Source of the DNA: Shinella sp.
GTDB lineage: Bacteria > Pseudomonadota > Alphaproteobacteria > Rhizobiales > Rhizobiaceae
Assembly (NCBI GenBank): GCA_003248775.1
Contig: QFQX01000001.1
Span: 185,256 to 249,255, forward strand
DNA: 64,000 nt
Direction: 5' to 3'
Below are positions 50,607 to 58,800 of the stretch, in pieces. Each line of letters starts with the position of its first letter. Position 1 is the first letter of the stretch. The position numbers were made by a program, and so were the translations under genes. Below the pieces are notes generated by a model. It had not been told where the DNA came from and ran no database searches. It worked only from the letters and a program-made list of their open reading frames with translations.

Positions 50607-51638
50607 CTATTCCAGATCGGCCATCAGGGCGTCGATCTCGAGGCTCCACTCGCCTTTCCAGATTTTCCGTATCGACTCGTCCAGCCAGCTTCCGTCGATG
50701 GCGTTCATCACGCTCGCGCGGATATCGCTCGGGGAAAAGCCGAGGAAGTGGGCTGCCTTTCGGTATTCCGCGCCGAGATCGGTGAAGAACATCGGCGGGT
50801 CGTCGCTGTTGATCATGACCTTGAGGCCAAATTCCTTCATACGGCGGATGGCATGGTCCGGGCTCGTCAGGTCGTGCCATGGAGAGGTGATGGCGCTGGT
50901 CGAGGGGCAAACGGTGAAGAGAATGCCTTCGTCGCGGCAGCGGGCCATAAGCTGGGGATCGTTGACCACGTGATAGCCATGGTCGATGCGGCGAACTTTG
51001 AGCGCGTCGAGCGACCTGCGGATGAAATCCGCAGGTCCCGTCTCCCCGGCATGGGCGGTCACCTTCAGGCCGGCGGCACGAGCGCGGTCGAAAAGTGCCG
51101 TATAGGGCTCTGGCGGGAAGGGGGCTTCGTTGAAGTCCAGGCCGATGCCAACCAGCTTGTCATCGTCCCGAGCGAGGATCATGTCGAGGAATTCCTCGCC
51201 TGCCTCGGGGCCGAGTTCGCGGTTGATGCCCGGTGCGCAGACGCTGACGATGCCGAAATCCCGTTCCGCGTCCTCGATACCGGCGACGATACCGTCCATC
51301 TGGGTGTCGAAACTGATGCCATGGGGGAAGTGGACCTGCGGGGAGAAGAAGAACTCCACGTAGCGGGCGTTGTGGGCGGCGCAGCTTTCCAACATCTCAT
51401 AGGTGATGCGCCGGTAGTCATCCGCTGAAACCACGCTGTCGGAAACGGCAGTGTAGATCGCCAGGAAATCCTTGAGGTTATCGTAGTGATAGAGTTCCTC
51501 GACCTTTTTGAACGGCGGCAGTGTCACGCCATTCCTGGCTGCAAGGTCGACGGCTGTCTGGGGACGGATGGATCCTTCAAGGTGAAGATGCAGTTCCATT
51601 TTCGGTATGCGGGCAAGAAAATCATCCAGTGAGAGCAT
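50607..51638 (-). CDS. add: adenosine deaminase family amidohydrolase
   Basis: A zinc hydrolase of the adenosine/adenine deaminase family, 343 residues. Metal and catalytic motifs are ELHLHLEGS (two His), KVTAHAGETGPADFI (His and Glu), RIDHGYHV (His) and NSDDPPMF (Asp pair). Adenosine deaminase is the most likely activity, though SDDPPMF also resembles adenine and aminodeoxyfutalosine deaminases, so the substrate is not settled. The ATG at 51638 starts the conserved IPKMELHLH region; its ribosome site is poor, and the frame is open upstream. It is divergent from the RND genes. Confidence 0.85.
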   Translation of the reverse strand: MLSLDDFLARIPKMELHLHLEGSIRPQTAVDLAARNGVTLPPFKKVEELYHYDNLKDFLAIYTAVSDSVVSADDYRRITYEMLESCAAHNARYVEFFFSPQVHFPHGISFDTQMDGIVAGIEDAERDFGIVSVCAPGINRELGPEAGEEFLDMILARDDDKLVGIGLDFNEAPFPPEPYTALFDRARAAGLKVTAHAGETGPADFIRRSLDALKVRRIDHGYHVVNDPQLMARCRDEGILFTVCPSTSAITSPWHDLTSPDHAIRRMKEFGLKVMINSDDPPMFFTDLGAEYRKAAHFLGFSPSDIRASVMNAIDGSWLDESIRKIWKGEWSLEIDALMADLE

Positions 51639-51892
51639 TTTTAAGACCCGGTTACACAATGGCGATTGCTGCTGCCGATAATGTCGGCACCCCCTCAAGT
51701 TTTGCCGCAGTGCAGCAATTGTCAAGGACAGGTAACGCGCCCCGCGGATGACATTTTGGTAATGTACCGTTTCTTGACTTGCCGAGGCGGGCCGACGGCG
51801 AAATATTGCGGCGCAAGCTGGCCCATGAAGCGCGGCAATTTCGCGACAGTTCCGCCGAGAACGGACTGTCGGTGTCAAAACTGGAGTCCCCG
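51639..51892. other. 254-bp divergent region between deaminase and RND genes
   Basis: No gene is supported. It includes a GGTAATGTACC near-palindrome around 51759 and a TTGACTTG sequence at about 51774 that could be a -35, without a matching -10. A transcription factor gene is not adjacent. Confidence 0.4.
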
Positions 51893-53092
51893 ATGGCGTT
51901 TTGGAAGCAGTTGCTGCTGAGTATTGTGGCGATCGCGCTCTGTCTCATGGGGTGGATATGGCTCGTGCCCGGTGCCGGCGCGATATTGGCGCGTGCAGGC
52001 GTGCCCCAGTCGGTTATCGCCATGATCGGCCCCGGCGAGGCATCGAAGGCCGAGGAAAGCAAGGGCAACGGTGGCGGAAACGGGCAGGGTGGTAATCGCA
52101 ACAACAATGCCGCGCCATCCGTCGTCGTGCAGAATGTGAAGGCCGGGCTCGTCAACGACAGGCTTTCCGCTATCGGTACCGGTGACGCTATCCAGTCGGT
52201 AACCGTCATGCCGCAGGTGGCCGGAACCCTTCTGGAGATCCATGTGAAGTCCGGTGACAAGGTCACCAAAGGTCAGGTCATCGCGCGGCTGGAGAACGAG
52301 GAACAACGTATCGCCCGCGATCAGGCACAGGTGGCGCTCAAGAGCGCCACCGAGAAGTCTCAACTCTACACCAATCTCAAATCCAGCGTATCGCGCATCG
52401 ATGCCTTCGACGCCGATATCGCGCTGGAAACGGCAAAGCTTGCGCTTGCCTCGGCCGAACTCGAGTTGAAACGACGCGACATCGTTGCGCCGATTGACGG
52501 TATCGCGGGTATCGTGACCGTCAATGTGGGTGACAACGTCACTACATCGACCGCAATCGCGACGGTGGACGACCGTTCCGAGTTGCTGGTCGATTATTGG
52601 GTGCCTGAGCGTTTTGCCCCGATCGTCAAGGTCGGGCAACCGGTGAACGCTACGGCGGTGGCGCGGCCGGGCAATCTCTATGATGGCAGCGTCGAGGCGG
52701 TCGATAACCGGATCGACGAGGCCAGCCGTACGCTCAGGGTCAGGGCCCGCATCGGCAACGAGAATGACGATCTCAGGGCCGGCATGGCTTTCACCGTCTC
52801 GATGACATTTGCGGGCGAGCGTTATCCCGCTGTCGATCCGCTATCCGTCCAGTGGGACAGCGAAGGCTCCTTCGTCTGGCGCATTACAGACAGCAAAGCC
52901 GAGCGGGTTCCCGTGCGGATCGTGCAGCGCAATCCCGACGGGGTGCTGGTGGAAGCCGCTCTTGCCGATGGCGACCGGGTGGTGACCGAAGGCGTCCAGC
53001 GCGTGAGGGTCGGGCGTGTGGTACAGGTCGTCGGTGATGAAGCGGGAACCGTAAAACCCGATAACGGCGAAAAACCGGTGGCAAGCCGATGA
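51893..53092 (+). CDS. RND efflux periplasmic adaptor (HlyD/MFP family)
   Basis: The membrane-fusion subunit of a tripartite efflux pump. The 399-residue product has an N-terminal membrane anchor (residues 5-25), a low-complexity Gly/Asn/Gln linker near 60-78, a lipoyl-like half (VTVMPQVAGTLLEIHVKSGDKVTKGQVIARLE), a short coiled-coil hairpin and a beta-barrel (VDYWVPERFAPIVKVGQPV). ATG at 51893 follows CTGGAG. Its stop overlaps the pump gene (ATGA), so they are co-translated. No TolC-type outer-membrane gene is in the window. Confidence 0.92.
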   Translation: MAFWKQLLLSIVAIALCLMGWIWLVPGAGAILARAGVPQSVIAMIGPGEASKAEESKGNGGGNGQGGNRNNNAAPSVVVQNVKAGLVNDRLSAIGTGDAIQSVTVMPQVAGTLLEIHVKSGDKVTKGQVIARLENEEQRIARDQAQVALKSATEKSQLYTNLKSSVSRIDAFDADIALETAKLALASAELELKRRDIVAPIDGIAGIVTVNVGDNVTTSTAIATVDDRSELLVDYWVPERFAPIVKVGQPVNATAVARPGNLYDGSVEAVDNRIDEASRTLRVRARIGNENDDLRAGMAFTVSMTFAGERYPAVDPLSVQWDSEGSFVWRITDSKAERVPVRIVQRNPDGVLVEAALADGDRVVTEGVQRVRVGRVVQVVGDEAGTVKPDNGEKPVASR

Positions 53093-56000
53093 GCGAAACG
53101 ACGAGCGAGATGACGGGCACGCCCGAGGCTGGGAAGCCGGCGGACGAGCATGAACCCAAGGCCGCGCCGGATGTACAGGCTGGCTTTACCGCGCTCTTCA
53201 TCCGCAGGCCGATCTTTGCGGCGGTTCTCAACGCCCTGATGGTCGTTGCGGGTCTCGCTGCTTTCTACGGCATTGAAGTGCGCGAACTGCCGGATGTCGA
53301 CCGGCCGGTCATTACAGTCAGAACCACCTTCGACGGTGCTTCTCCGCAGACCGTCGATCAGCAGGTGACGACCGTGATCGAAGGAGCCGTGGCGCGTGTC
53401 GCGGGCCTCAAGGCGCTTTCGTCCGCATCCTCGTTCGGCAATAGCCGCGTGACGCTGGAATTCACCGATACCACCGACCTCAATGTCGCTGCCAGCGATG
53501 TACGGGACGCCATCGCGCGCGTGACCTACAGCCTGCCTGACGATGCCGACGAGCCGCGCATCGTCAAGGCGGATTCGGATTCCAATCCGGTCATGCGACT
53601 GGCCGTGACCTCGGACCGGATGAACATCGAAGATCTGACCCTTCTGGTCGATAACGAGATTTCCGACCGGCTGGCTTCGGTCGAGGGTGTTGCCGATATC
53701 GAGCTTTACGGCGATCAGGAGAAAATCTTCCGGGTGGATGTCGATCAGTCTGCACTTGCGAGCCGCGGGCTGACCATTGCTTCGCTGGCAAGTGCGCTTT
53801 CCAACATCGCCTTCGACGTTCCGGCCGGCTCGATCACCAGCTCGACGCAGGATATCGTCGTGCGCGCGACCGCGGACCTGCGGACGCCTCAGGATTTTGC
53901 CAATCTGATCGTGCAGGACAAGGTGCGTCTCGGCGACGTCGCGACCATTACCTTCGGTCCCGACCTGCGCAGCACCGCGCTGCGTTCGAACGGCAAGGCC
54001 GGCATCGGCCTCGGGGTGATCCGTCAGGCGAAATCGAACACACTCAGCATTTCGAACGGGATCAAAAAGGCTGTCGAGGTGATGCAGAAGGATCTGCCGG
54101 AGGGCACCCAGATCCGCATCACCAGCGACGATGCGGTGTTCATCCGCGGATCCATCGATGAGGTGGTGAATGCGCTGGTGCTCGCCGCCGTTATCGTCAT
54201 CGGTATCATTTATCTCTTCCTGCGCGACTGGAGAGCGACCCTCATTCCGGCGATCACCATGCCGGTGTCGCTGATCGGTACGCTGGCGGCCGTGTATCTC
54301 GTGGGCTTCTCGATCAATATCCTGACGCTGCTGGCGATAGTTCTGGCGACGGGTCTCGTGGTCGACGACGCCATCGTGGTTCTGGAAAACATCGTGCGGC
54401 GGCGAGCACAGGGCATGGGGCCGAGGGCGGCGGCCGTGCTTGGCACGCGGGAGGTGTTCTTCGCTGTCATCGCCACGACCGCGACGCTGGCTGCTGTCTT
54501 CGTGCCGCTTTCCTTCCTGCCGGGGCAGGTCGGTGGCCTGTTCCGCGAATTCGGTTTCGTGCTCGCCTTTTCTGTGGCGCTGTCAGCCATCGTTGCGCTC
54601 ACGCTCTGTCCCATGCTCGCCTCGCGAATGCTGACTTCGCATGCGATCGATCATGGCAAGGGGCTGCTTGGACGGTTCGGCGATGCTTTTTCGACCTTTT
54701 ACCGGCGAGCCCTGCGGGCATGCCTCAACGCGCCGATGGTGGTGTTCGTGGTCGCGGTGATCTTTTCCGGCGCGGCATTCGGTGCTTTTTCCCTTATTAC
54801 CAACGAGCTTACGCCCCGCGAAGACCGTTCGACGGTGACGTTGCGCGTGACTGCCCCGCAGGGTGTCAGCCTCGATTACATGCAGGACCAGATGCGCCGG
54901 ATCGAGGAGGCGCTGAAGCCGCTTCGCGACGATGGCGAAATCGCCAACCTGTTCTCGATTTCTGGCTTCGGCAGCAATACCAATAGCGGCTTCATGGTGC
55001 TTACGCTTGCGCCCTGGGGCGAGCGGGAGCGCAGCCAGGACACCATCGTTCGGGACATCAACAAGGCGACCGCAGGTATTCCCGGCGTCAACGCCTTTGC
55101 CCAGCAGCCGAACAGCCTTAGAATTCGCGGCGGCGGCAGCGGCCTGCAGTTCGCGCTTGTCGGTTCGAACCACGAGCAACTAACGCAGGCGGCAATCAAG
55201 GTAGTCGCGGCTCTTGAAGCCGATGGAAGCTTCGACAATCCGCGCCTGACCAACGACATCAGCCAGGCGCAGCTCGGCGTGAGCATCGACCGCGAGCGCG
55301 CCGCAGACCTCGGTATCAACATCACCGGGCTCGCCCAGGCGCTGCAATCGATGCTCGACGGGCGTTCGATCGGGGATGTCTATATCGACGGCGAATCCTA
55401 TCCGGTAAAGCTCGCCTCGACCACGCGACCGATCGACGATCCCACTGACCTCGAAAACATCTTCCTCAAGACTGGCGACGGCAAGATCGTGCCGATGTCC
55501 GTCATCGCAAAGCTGCAGGAAAAGGCCGTCGCGCCGAGCCTGCAGCGGGAGCAGCAGCTTGCCGCGGTTCAGATCACCGCGGGTCTCGGACCGGGGCTTT
55601 CGCTGGGGTCGGCACTTGAAAAGGCACAGACCATTGCGGGACCGTTGCTGCCGCCCGGCGCGCGTATCCTGCCGCTGGCGGAGGCTGCGACCCTCAGCGA
55701 GAACACTGGCGGCATGGGCATCACCTTCGGCTTTGCCATCGTTATCATCTTCCTGGTGCTGGCCGCACAGTTCGAAAGCGTACTGTCGTCGGTGATCATC
55801 ATGGCGACGGTGCCGTTGGGGCTGGCCTGTGCCGTTTTCGCCCTTGTGTTCACCGGTACCAGCCTCAACGTCTATAGCCAGATCGGTCTGGTGATGCTGG
55901 TCGGCATCATGGCGAAGAACGGCATCCTGATCGTGGAATTCGCCAATCAGTTGCGCGACCGCGGGCAGGATGTGCGTGAGGCGATCGAGAATGCCGCCAA

Positions 56001-56268
56001 CATGCGCCTGCGGCCGGTTATGATGACGATGATTGCCACCATTCTCGGTGGCGTGCCGCTGGTCTTTGCCAATGGCGCGGGTGCGGAAGCACGTATCGCA
56101 CTTGGCTGGGTCATCGTCGGCGGTCTCGGTCTTGCAACGGTGGTGACGCTTTTCGTTACGCCGGTTGCCTATCTGGCGCTTGCCCGCTTCGCCAAGCCGC
56201 ACGCGCATGAAGAGGAGCGGCTGCAGCAGGAAATGGCGTTTGCCGCCTCGGTCGAGGCCGGGGAGTGA
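53089..56268 (+). CDS. RND family multidrug efflux permease
   Basis: The inner-membrane proton-driven pump of the tripartite system. The 1059-residue product is of AcrB/MexB size. After an unusually long charged N-terminal tail (about 30 residues) it has FIRRPIFAAVLNALMVVAG, the first membrane span, the periplasmic porter domain, and the proton-relay membrane region with TGLVVDDAIVVLENIVRR (two adjacent Asp). Later GLVMLVGIMAKNGILIVEFANQLRD is a standard signature. Substrates cannot be told. It is coupled to the adaptor upstream. Confidence 0.94.
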   Translation: MSETTSEMTGTPEAGKPADEHEPKAAPDVQAGFTALFIRRPIFAAVLNALMVVAGLAAFYGIEVRELPDVDRPVITVRTTFDGASPQTVDQQVTTVIEGAVARVAGLKALSSASSFGNSRVTLEFTDTTDLNVAASDVRDAIARVTYSLPDDADEPRIVKADSDSNPVMRLAVTSDRMNIEDLTLLVDNEISDRLASVEGVADIELYGDQEKIFRVDVDQSALASRGLTIASLASALSNIAFDVPAGSITSSTQDIVVRATADLRTPQDFANLIVQDKVRLGDVATITFGPDLRSTALRSNGKAGIGLGVIRQAKSNTLSISNGIKKAVEVMQKDLPEGTQIRITSDDAVFIRGSIDEVVNALVLAAVIVIGIIYLFLRDWRATLIPAITMPVSLIGTLAAVYLVGFSINILTLLAIVLATGLVVDDAIVVLENIVRRRAQGMGPRAAAVLGTREVFFAVIATTATLAAVFVPLSFLPGQVGGLFREFGFVLAFSVALSAIVALTLCPMLASRMLTSHAIDHGKGLLGRFGDAFSTFYRRALRACLNAPMVVFVVAVIFSGAAFGAFSLITNELTPREDRSTVTLRVTAPQGVSLDYMQDQMRRIEEALKPLRDDGEIANLFSISGFGSNTNSGFMVLTLAPWGERERSQDTIVRDINKATAGIPGVNAFAQQPNSLRIRGGGSGLQFALVGSNHEQLTQAAIKVVAALEADGSFDNPRLTNDISQAQLGVSIDRERAADLGINITGLAQALQSMLDGRSIGDVYIDGESYPVKLASTTRPIDDPTDLENIFLKTGDGKIVPMSVIAKLQEKAVAPSLQREQQLAAVQITAGLGPGLSLGSALEKAQTIAGPLLPPGARILPLAEAATLSENTGGMGITFGFAIVIIFLVLAAQFESVLSSVIIMATVPLGLACAVFALVFTGTSLNVYSQIGLVMLVGIMAKNGILIVEFANQLRDRGQDVREAIENAANMRLRPVMMTMIATILGGVPLVFANGAGAEARIALGWVIVGGLGLATVVTLFVTPVAYLALARFAKPHAHEEERLQQEMAFAASVEAGE

Positions 56269-56338
56269 TAGGATCGTTGAAGTGCCGAAAGCGTTTGTCG
56301 GGACTTGAAGAGTTTTGAAATTGCCAAGGGAGACTATC

Positions 56339-57073
56339 ATGACGCAACGGCAAATCGAGGTGGCGACGTCCGACGGCATTGCCAAGGCCTATCTGTTCGG
56401 CACGGCCGGAGCGAAAGCCGGCGTCATTCTCTACATGGACGCCTTCGGTCCCCGGGCGTCGCTTTTCGACATGGCGGAACGGTTGGCTGGTGAGGGCTAT
56501 GCCGTGTTTTTGCCTGATCTTTTCTATCGCTTTGGAACCTATGGGCCGTTCGATGCCGCGACGGCTTTCAGCACGCCGGAGACTGCAACACAGTTGCGGT
56601 CGATGATCAGCGGCACCACGCAGGCGATGACCGCGGAAGACACCGGCTTTTTCCTTGCCGCCTTGAGGCAGGCCGGAGCGACCGGGCCGATAGCAGCCGT
56701 GGGCTATTGCATGGGTGGCAGTCGCGCGCTGACCGCGGCCGGAACCTATCCCGACGACATCGTTGCCGTGGCCAGTTTCCATGGCGGCAATCTCGCAAGC
56801 GAGGCGGCTGACAGCCCGCATCTTCTGGCCGGCAAGATCCGGGCGCGGGTCTATGTCGGCACGGCTGGCGTGGATGGTTCCTTTCCGCCGGAACAGTCGG
56901 ATCGGTTCGTCGATGCCTTTCGTCGGGCGGAGGTCGATTTCGCTCTGGAAAACTATGTTGGCATGGCGCACGGCTGGTGTGTGCCGGACCATAGCGTTTA
57001 TCAGGTAAGCGGTGCGGAGCGACATTGGCGGCGGCTGACCGGGCTTCTTGCGGAAACGCTCAAGGGGGACTGA
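56339..57073 (+). CDS. dienelactone hydrolase family protein
   Basis: An alpha/beta hydrolase of 244 residues in the dienelactone hydrolase family. It has the nucleophile elbow GYCMGG (Cys near residue 123), a VILYMDAFGPRASLFDMAERLA entry and a C-terminal catalytic His in GMAHGWCVPD. The ATG at 56339 follows AAGGGAGAC. It lies 70 bases after the RND pump gene and 125 bases before the FAD oxidase gene. Its substrate is unknown. Confidence 0.87.
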   Translation: MTQRQIEVATSDGIAKAYLFGTAGAKAGVILYMDAFGPRASLFDMAERLAGEGYAVFLPDLFYRFGTYGPFDAATAFSTPETATQLRSMISGTTQAMTAEDTGFFLAALRQAGATGPIAAVGYCMGGSRALTAAGTYPDDIVAVASFHGGNLASEAADSPHLLAGKIRARVYVGTAGVDGSFPPEQSDRFVDAFRRAEVDFALENYVGMAHGWCVPDHSVYQVSGAERHWRRLTGLLAETLKGD

Positions 57074-57198
57074 TGACGGGCTTTGCCTGTCTGCATCGAC
57101 CCCCTCGTCTTACACTGGACAAAGCCCCGCTGCTGTCCCATAGCTGCGGCCGAAAGACCGGCTTCGAACCGGCCGTGGAATGTGCAGGAGATGCAGTC

Positions 57199-58608
57199 AT
57201 GGTGATGAAGGATGTGGTGCCCGGCGTGCGCAACGAGGAGGGGATCGCCAAGGTCCTCGGTATCCTGAAGCAGGAGTTCGGCGAGCGCTTTCATACCGGC
57301 CAGTCCTTCCGCGAACAGCACAGCCACACCACCACCTATCTGCCGTCGCAACTGCCGGATGGCGTCGTTTTCGTGGAAAATTCCGAAGACGTGAAGACTG
57401 TGGTCAGGACCTGCGCCGCCCACAAGGTTCCGATGATCCCGTTCGGCACCGGCTCCTCGCTGGAGGGCCATGTGAATGCACCGAGCGGCGGCATCTCGGT
57501 CGATTTCAGCCGGATGAACCGGGTGATCGAGGTGAACCCGGAAGACCTCGACTGCACGGTCGAACCCGGCGTCACCCGCGAGGATCTCAATACCTATCTG
57601 CGCGATACCGGGCTTTTCTTTCCGATCGATCCGGGCGCGAACGCCTCTCTCGGCGGCATGGCCTCGACCCGCGCTTCCGGCACCAACGCGGTGCGTTACG
57701 GCACGATGAAGGAGAATGTCCTGGCGCTGACCGTCGTCACGGCGGATGGGGAGGAGATCAGGACGGCGCAGCGGGCGCGGAAATCTTCCGCCGGTTACGA
57801 CCTGACCCGGCTTTTCGTCGGAGCGGAAGGCACGCTCGGCATCATCACCTCGATCACGCTGAAGCTGCAGGGTATTCCCGCCAAGATCAGCGGTGGCGTC
57901 TGCGCCTTTCCGAGCCTGAAGGCAGCCTGCGATGCCGTGGTCATGACGATCCAGATGGGTATTCCCGTCGCCCGCATCGAACTGCTGGACGAAATGCAGA
58001 TGAAGGCGGTCAATGCCTATTCGAAGCTCTCCTATCCCGAAAAGCCCACGCTTTTCCTGGAATTTCATGGCACGGAAGAGACGGTCGAAATGCAGGCCGG
58101 CCAGTTTCGGGAAATCGCCGCAGAATTCGGTTCGGATGAATTTCAGTACACCACCAATGCCGAGGAACGGGCGCAGCTCTGGAAGGCAAGGCACAACGCT
58201 TACTGGGCTGGCCGGGCGCTTGCTCCGGAACTGAACGGCCTTTCCACCGATGTCTGCGTGCCGATTTCGCGGCTTGCCGAATGCGTGGCGGAGACCCAGG
58301 CCGATATTCGCGAAACGGGCCTTCTGGCGCCGATCGTCGGGCATGCCGGTGACGGTAATTTCCATGTTCTGATGCTGTTCAACGACAAGGACCCGGACGA
58401 TCTGGCTCGCAGCGAGGCCTTCATGGCCCGTCTCAACGCTCGCGCTCTTGCCATGGGTGGCACCTGCACCGGTGAGCATGGCGTGGGGCAGGGCAAGATG
58501 AGTTATCTGGAGCAGGAACTGCCCTCGGCGCTTCCGGTCATGCGGTCGATCAAGAAGAGCCTCGATCCGGACAATATCTTCAATCCCGGCAAGATCTTCC
58601 GGCTGTAA
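57199..58608 (+). CDS. FAD-linked oxidase, D-lactate dehydrogenase (cytochrome) type
   Basis: A 469-residue flavoprotein of the D-lactate dehydrogenase/glycolate oxidase GlcD family. The FAD-binding PCMH domain shows VPMIPFGTGSSLEGHV and PGANASLGGMASTRASGTNAVRYGTMKENVLAL; the C-terminal half ends in GEHGVGQGKMSYL and PDNIFNPGKIF. The ATG at 57199 has GGAG nine bases upstream and gives a typical length. An alternative start at 57073, overlapping the hydrolase stop (TGATG), would add 42 residues not seen in the family. The substrate is likely D-lactate or a 2-hydroxy acid. Confidence 0.88.
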   Translation: MVMKDVVPGVRNEEGIAKVLGILKQEFGERFHTGQSFREQHSHTTTYLPSQLPDGVVFVENSEDVKTVVRTCAAHKVPMIPFGTGSSLEGHVNAPSGGISVDFSRMNRVIEVNPEDLDCTVEPGVTREDLNTYLRDTGLFFPIDPGANASLGGMASTRASGTNAVRYGTMKENVLALTVVTADGEEIRTAQRARKSSAGYDLTRLFVGAEGTLGIITSITLKLQGIPAKISGGVCAFPSLKAACDAVVMTIQMGIPVARIELLDEMQMKAVNAYSKLSYPEKPTLFLEFHGTEETVEMQAGQFREIAAEFGSDEFQYTTNAEERAQLWKARHNAYWAGRALAPELNGLSTDVCVPISRLAECVAETQADIRETGLLAPIVGHAGDGNFHVLMLFNDKDPDDLARSEAFMARLNARALAMGGTCTGEHGVGQGKMSYLEQELPSALPVMRSIKKSLDPDNIFNPGKIFRL

Positions 58609-58671
58609 AAGCCAATCCCCGCAGTTGCCGCAGGGCAAAATACGGGTAGTCTTGCCGCGAAACCAAAGCAT

Positions 58672-58768
58672 GTTGCGCAAAAGCATTGAGCGGTTTTGCG
58701 CAACGACATGGGTAGAGTGGGGACGTGAAGCGTAGGCGCGAATCCGAAGGATTGTAGCACGCTTTAAA
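58672..58768. repeat. palindromic extragenic element upstream of the AsmA gene
   Basis: A perfect 11-bp inverted repeat (arms 58672-58682 and 58694-58704, GTTGCGCAAAA) with an 11-base spacer, followed by a smaller AATCC-GAA-GGATT hairpin (58741-58753). It resembles the mosaic palindromes common between rhizobial genes. A partial copy (about 16 of 19 bases) is at 62508-62526, just past the other end of the AsmA gene. Confidence 0.55.
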
Positions 58769-58800
58769 GTGGCCGCGAATGTGAGTGGAGTGGGCAGGTC

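Noticed and set aside
57073..57198. N-terminal extension of the FAD oxidase starting at the TGATG junction
   Set aside because: The added 42 residues are not family-like and a good ribosome site precedes the ATG at 57199; kept only as an alternative.
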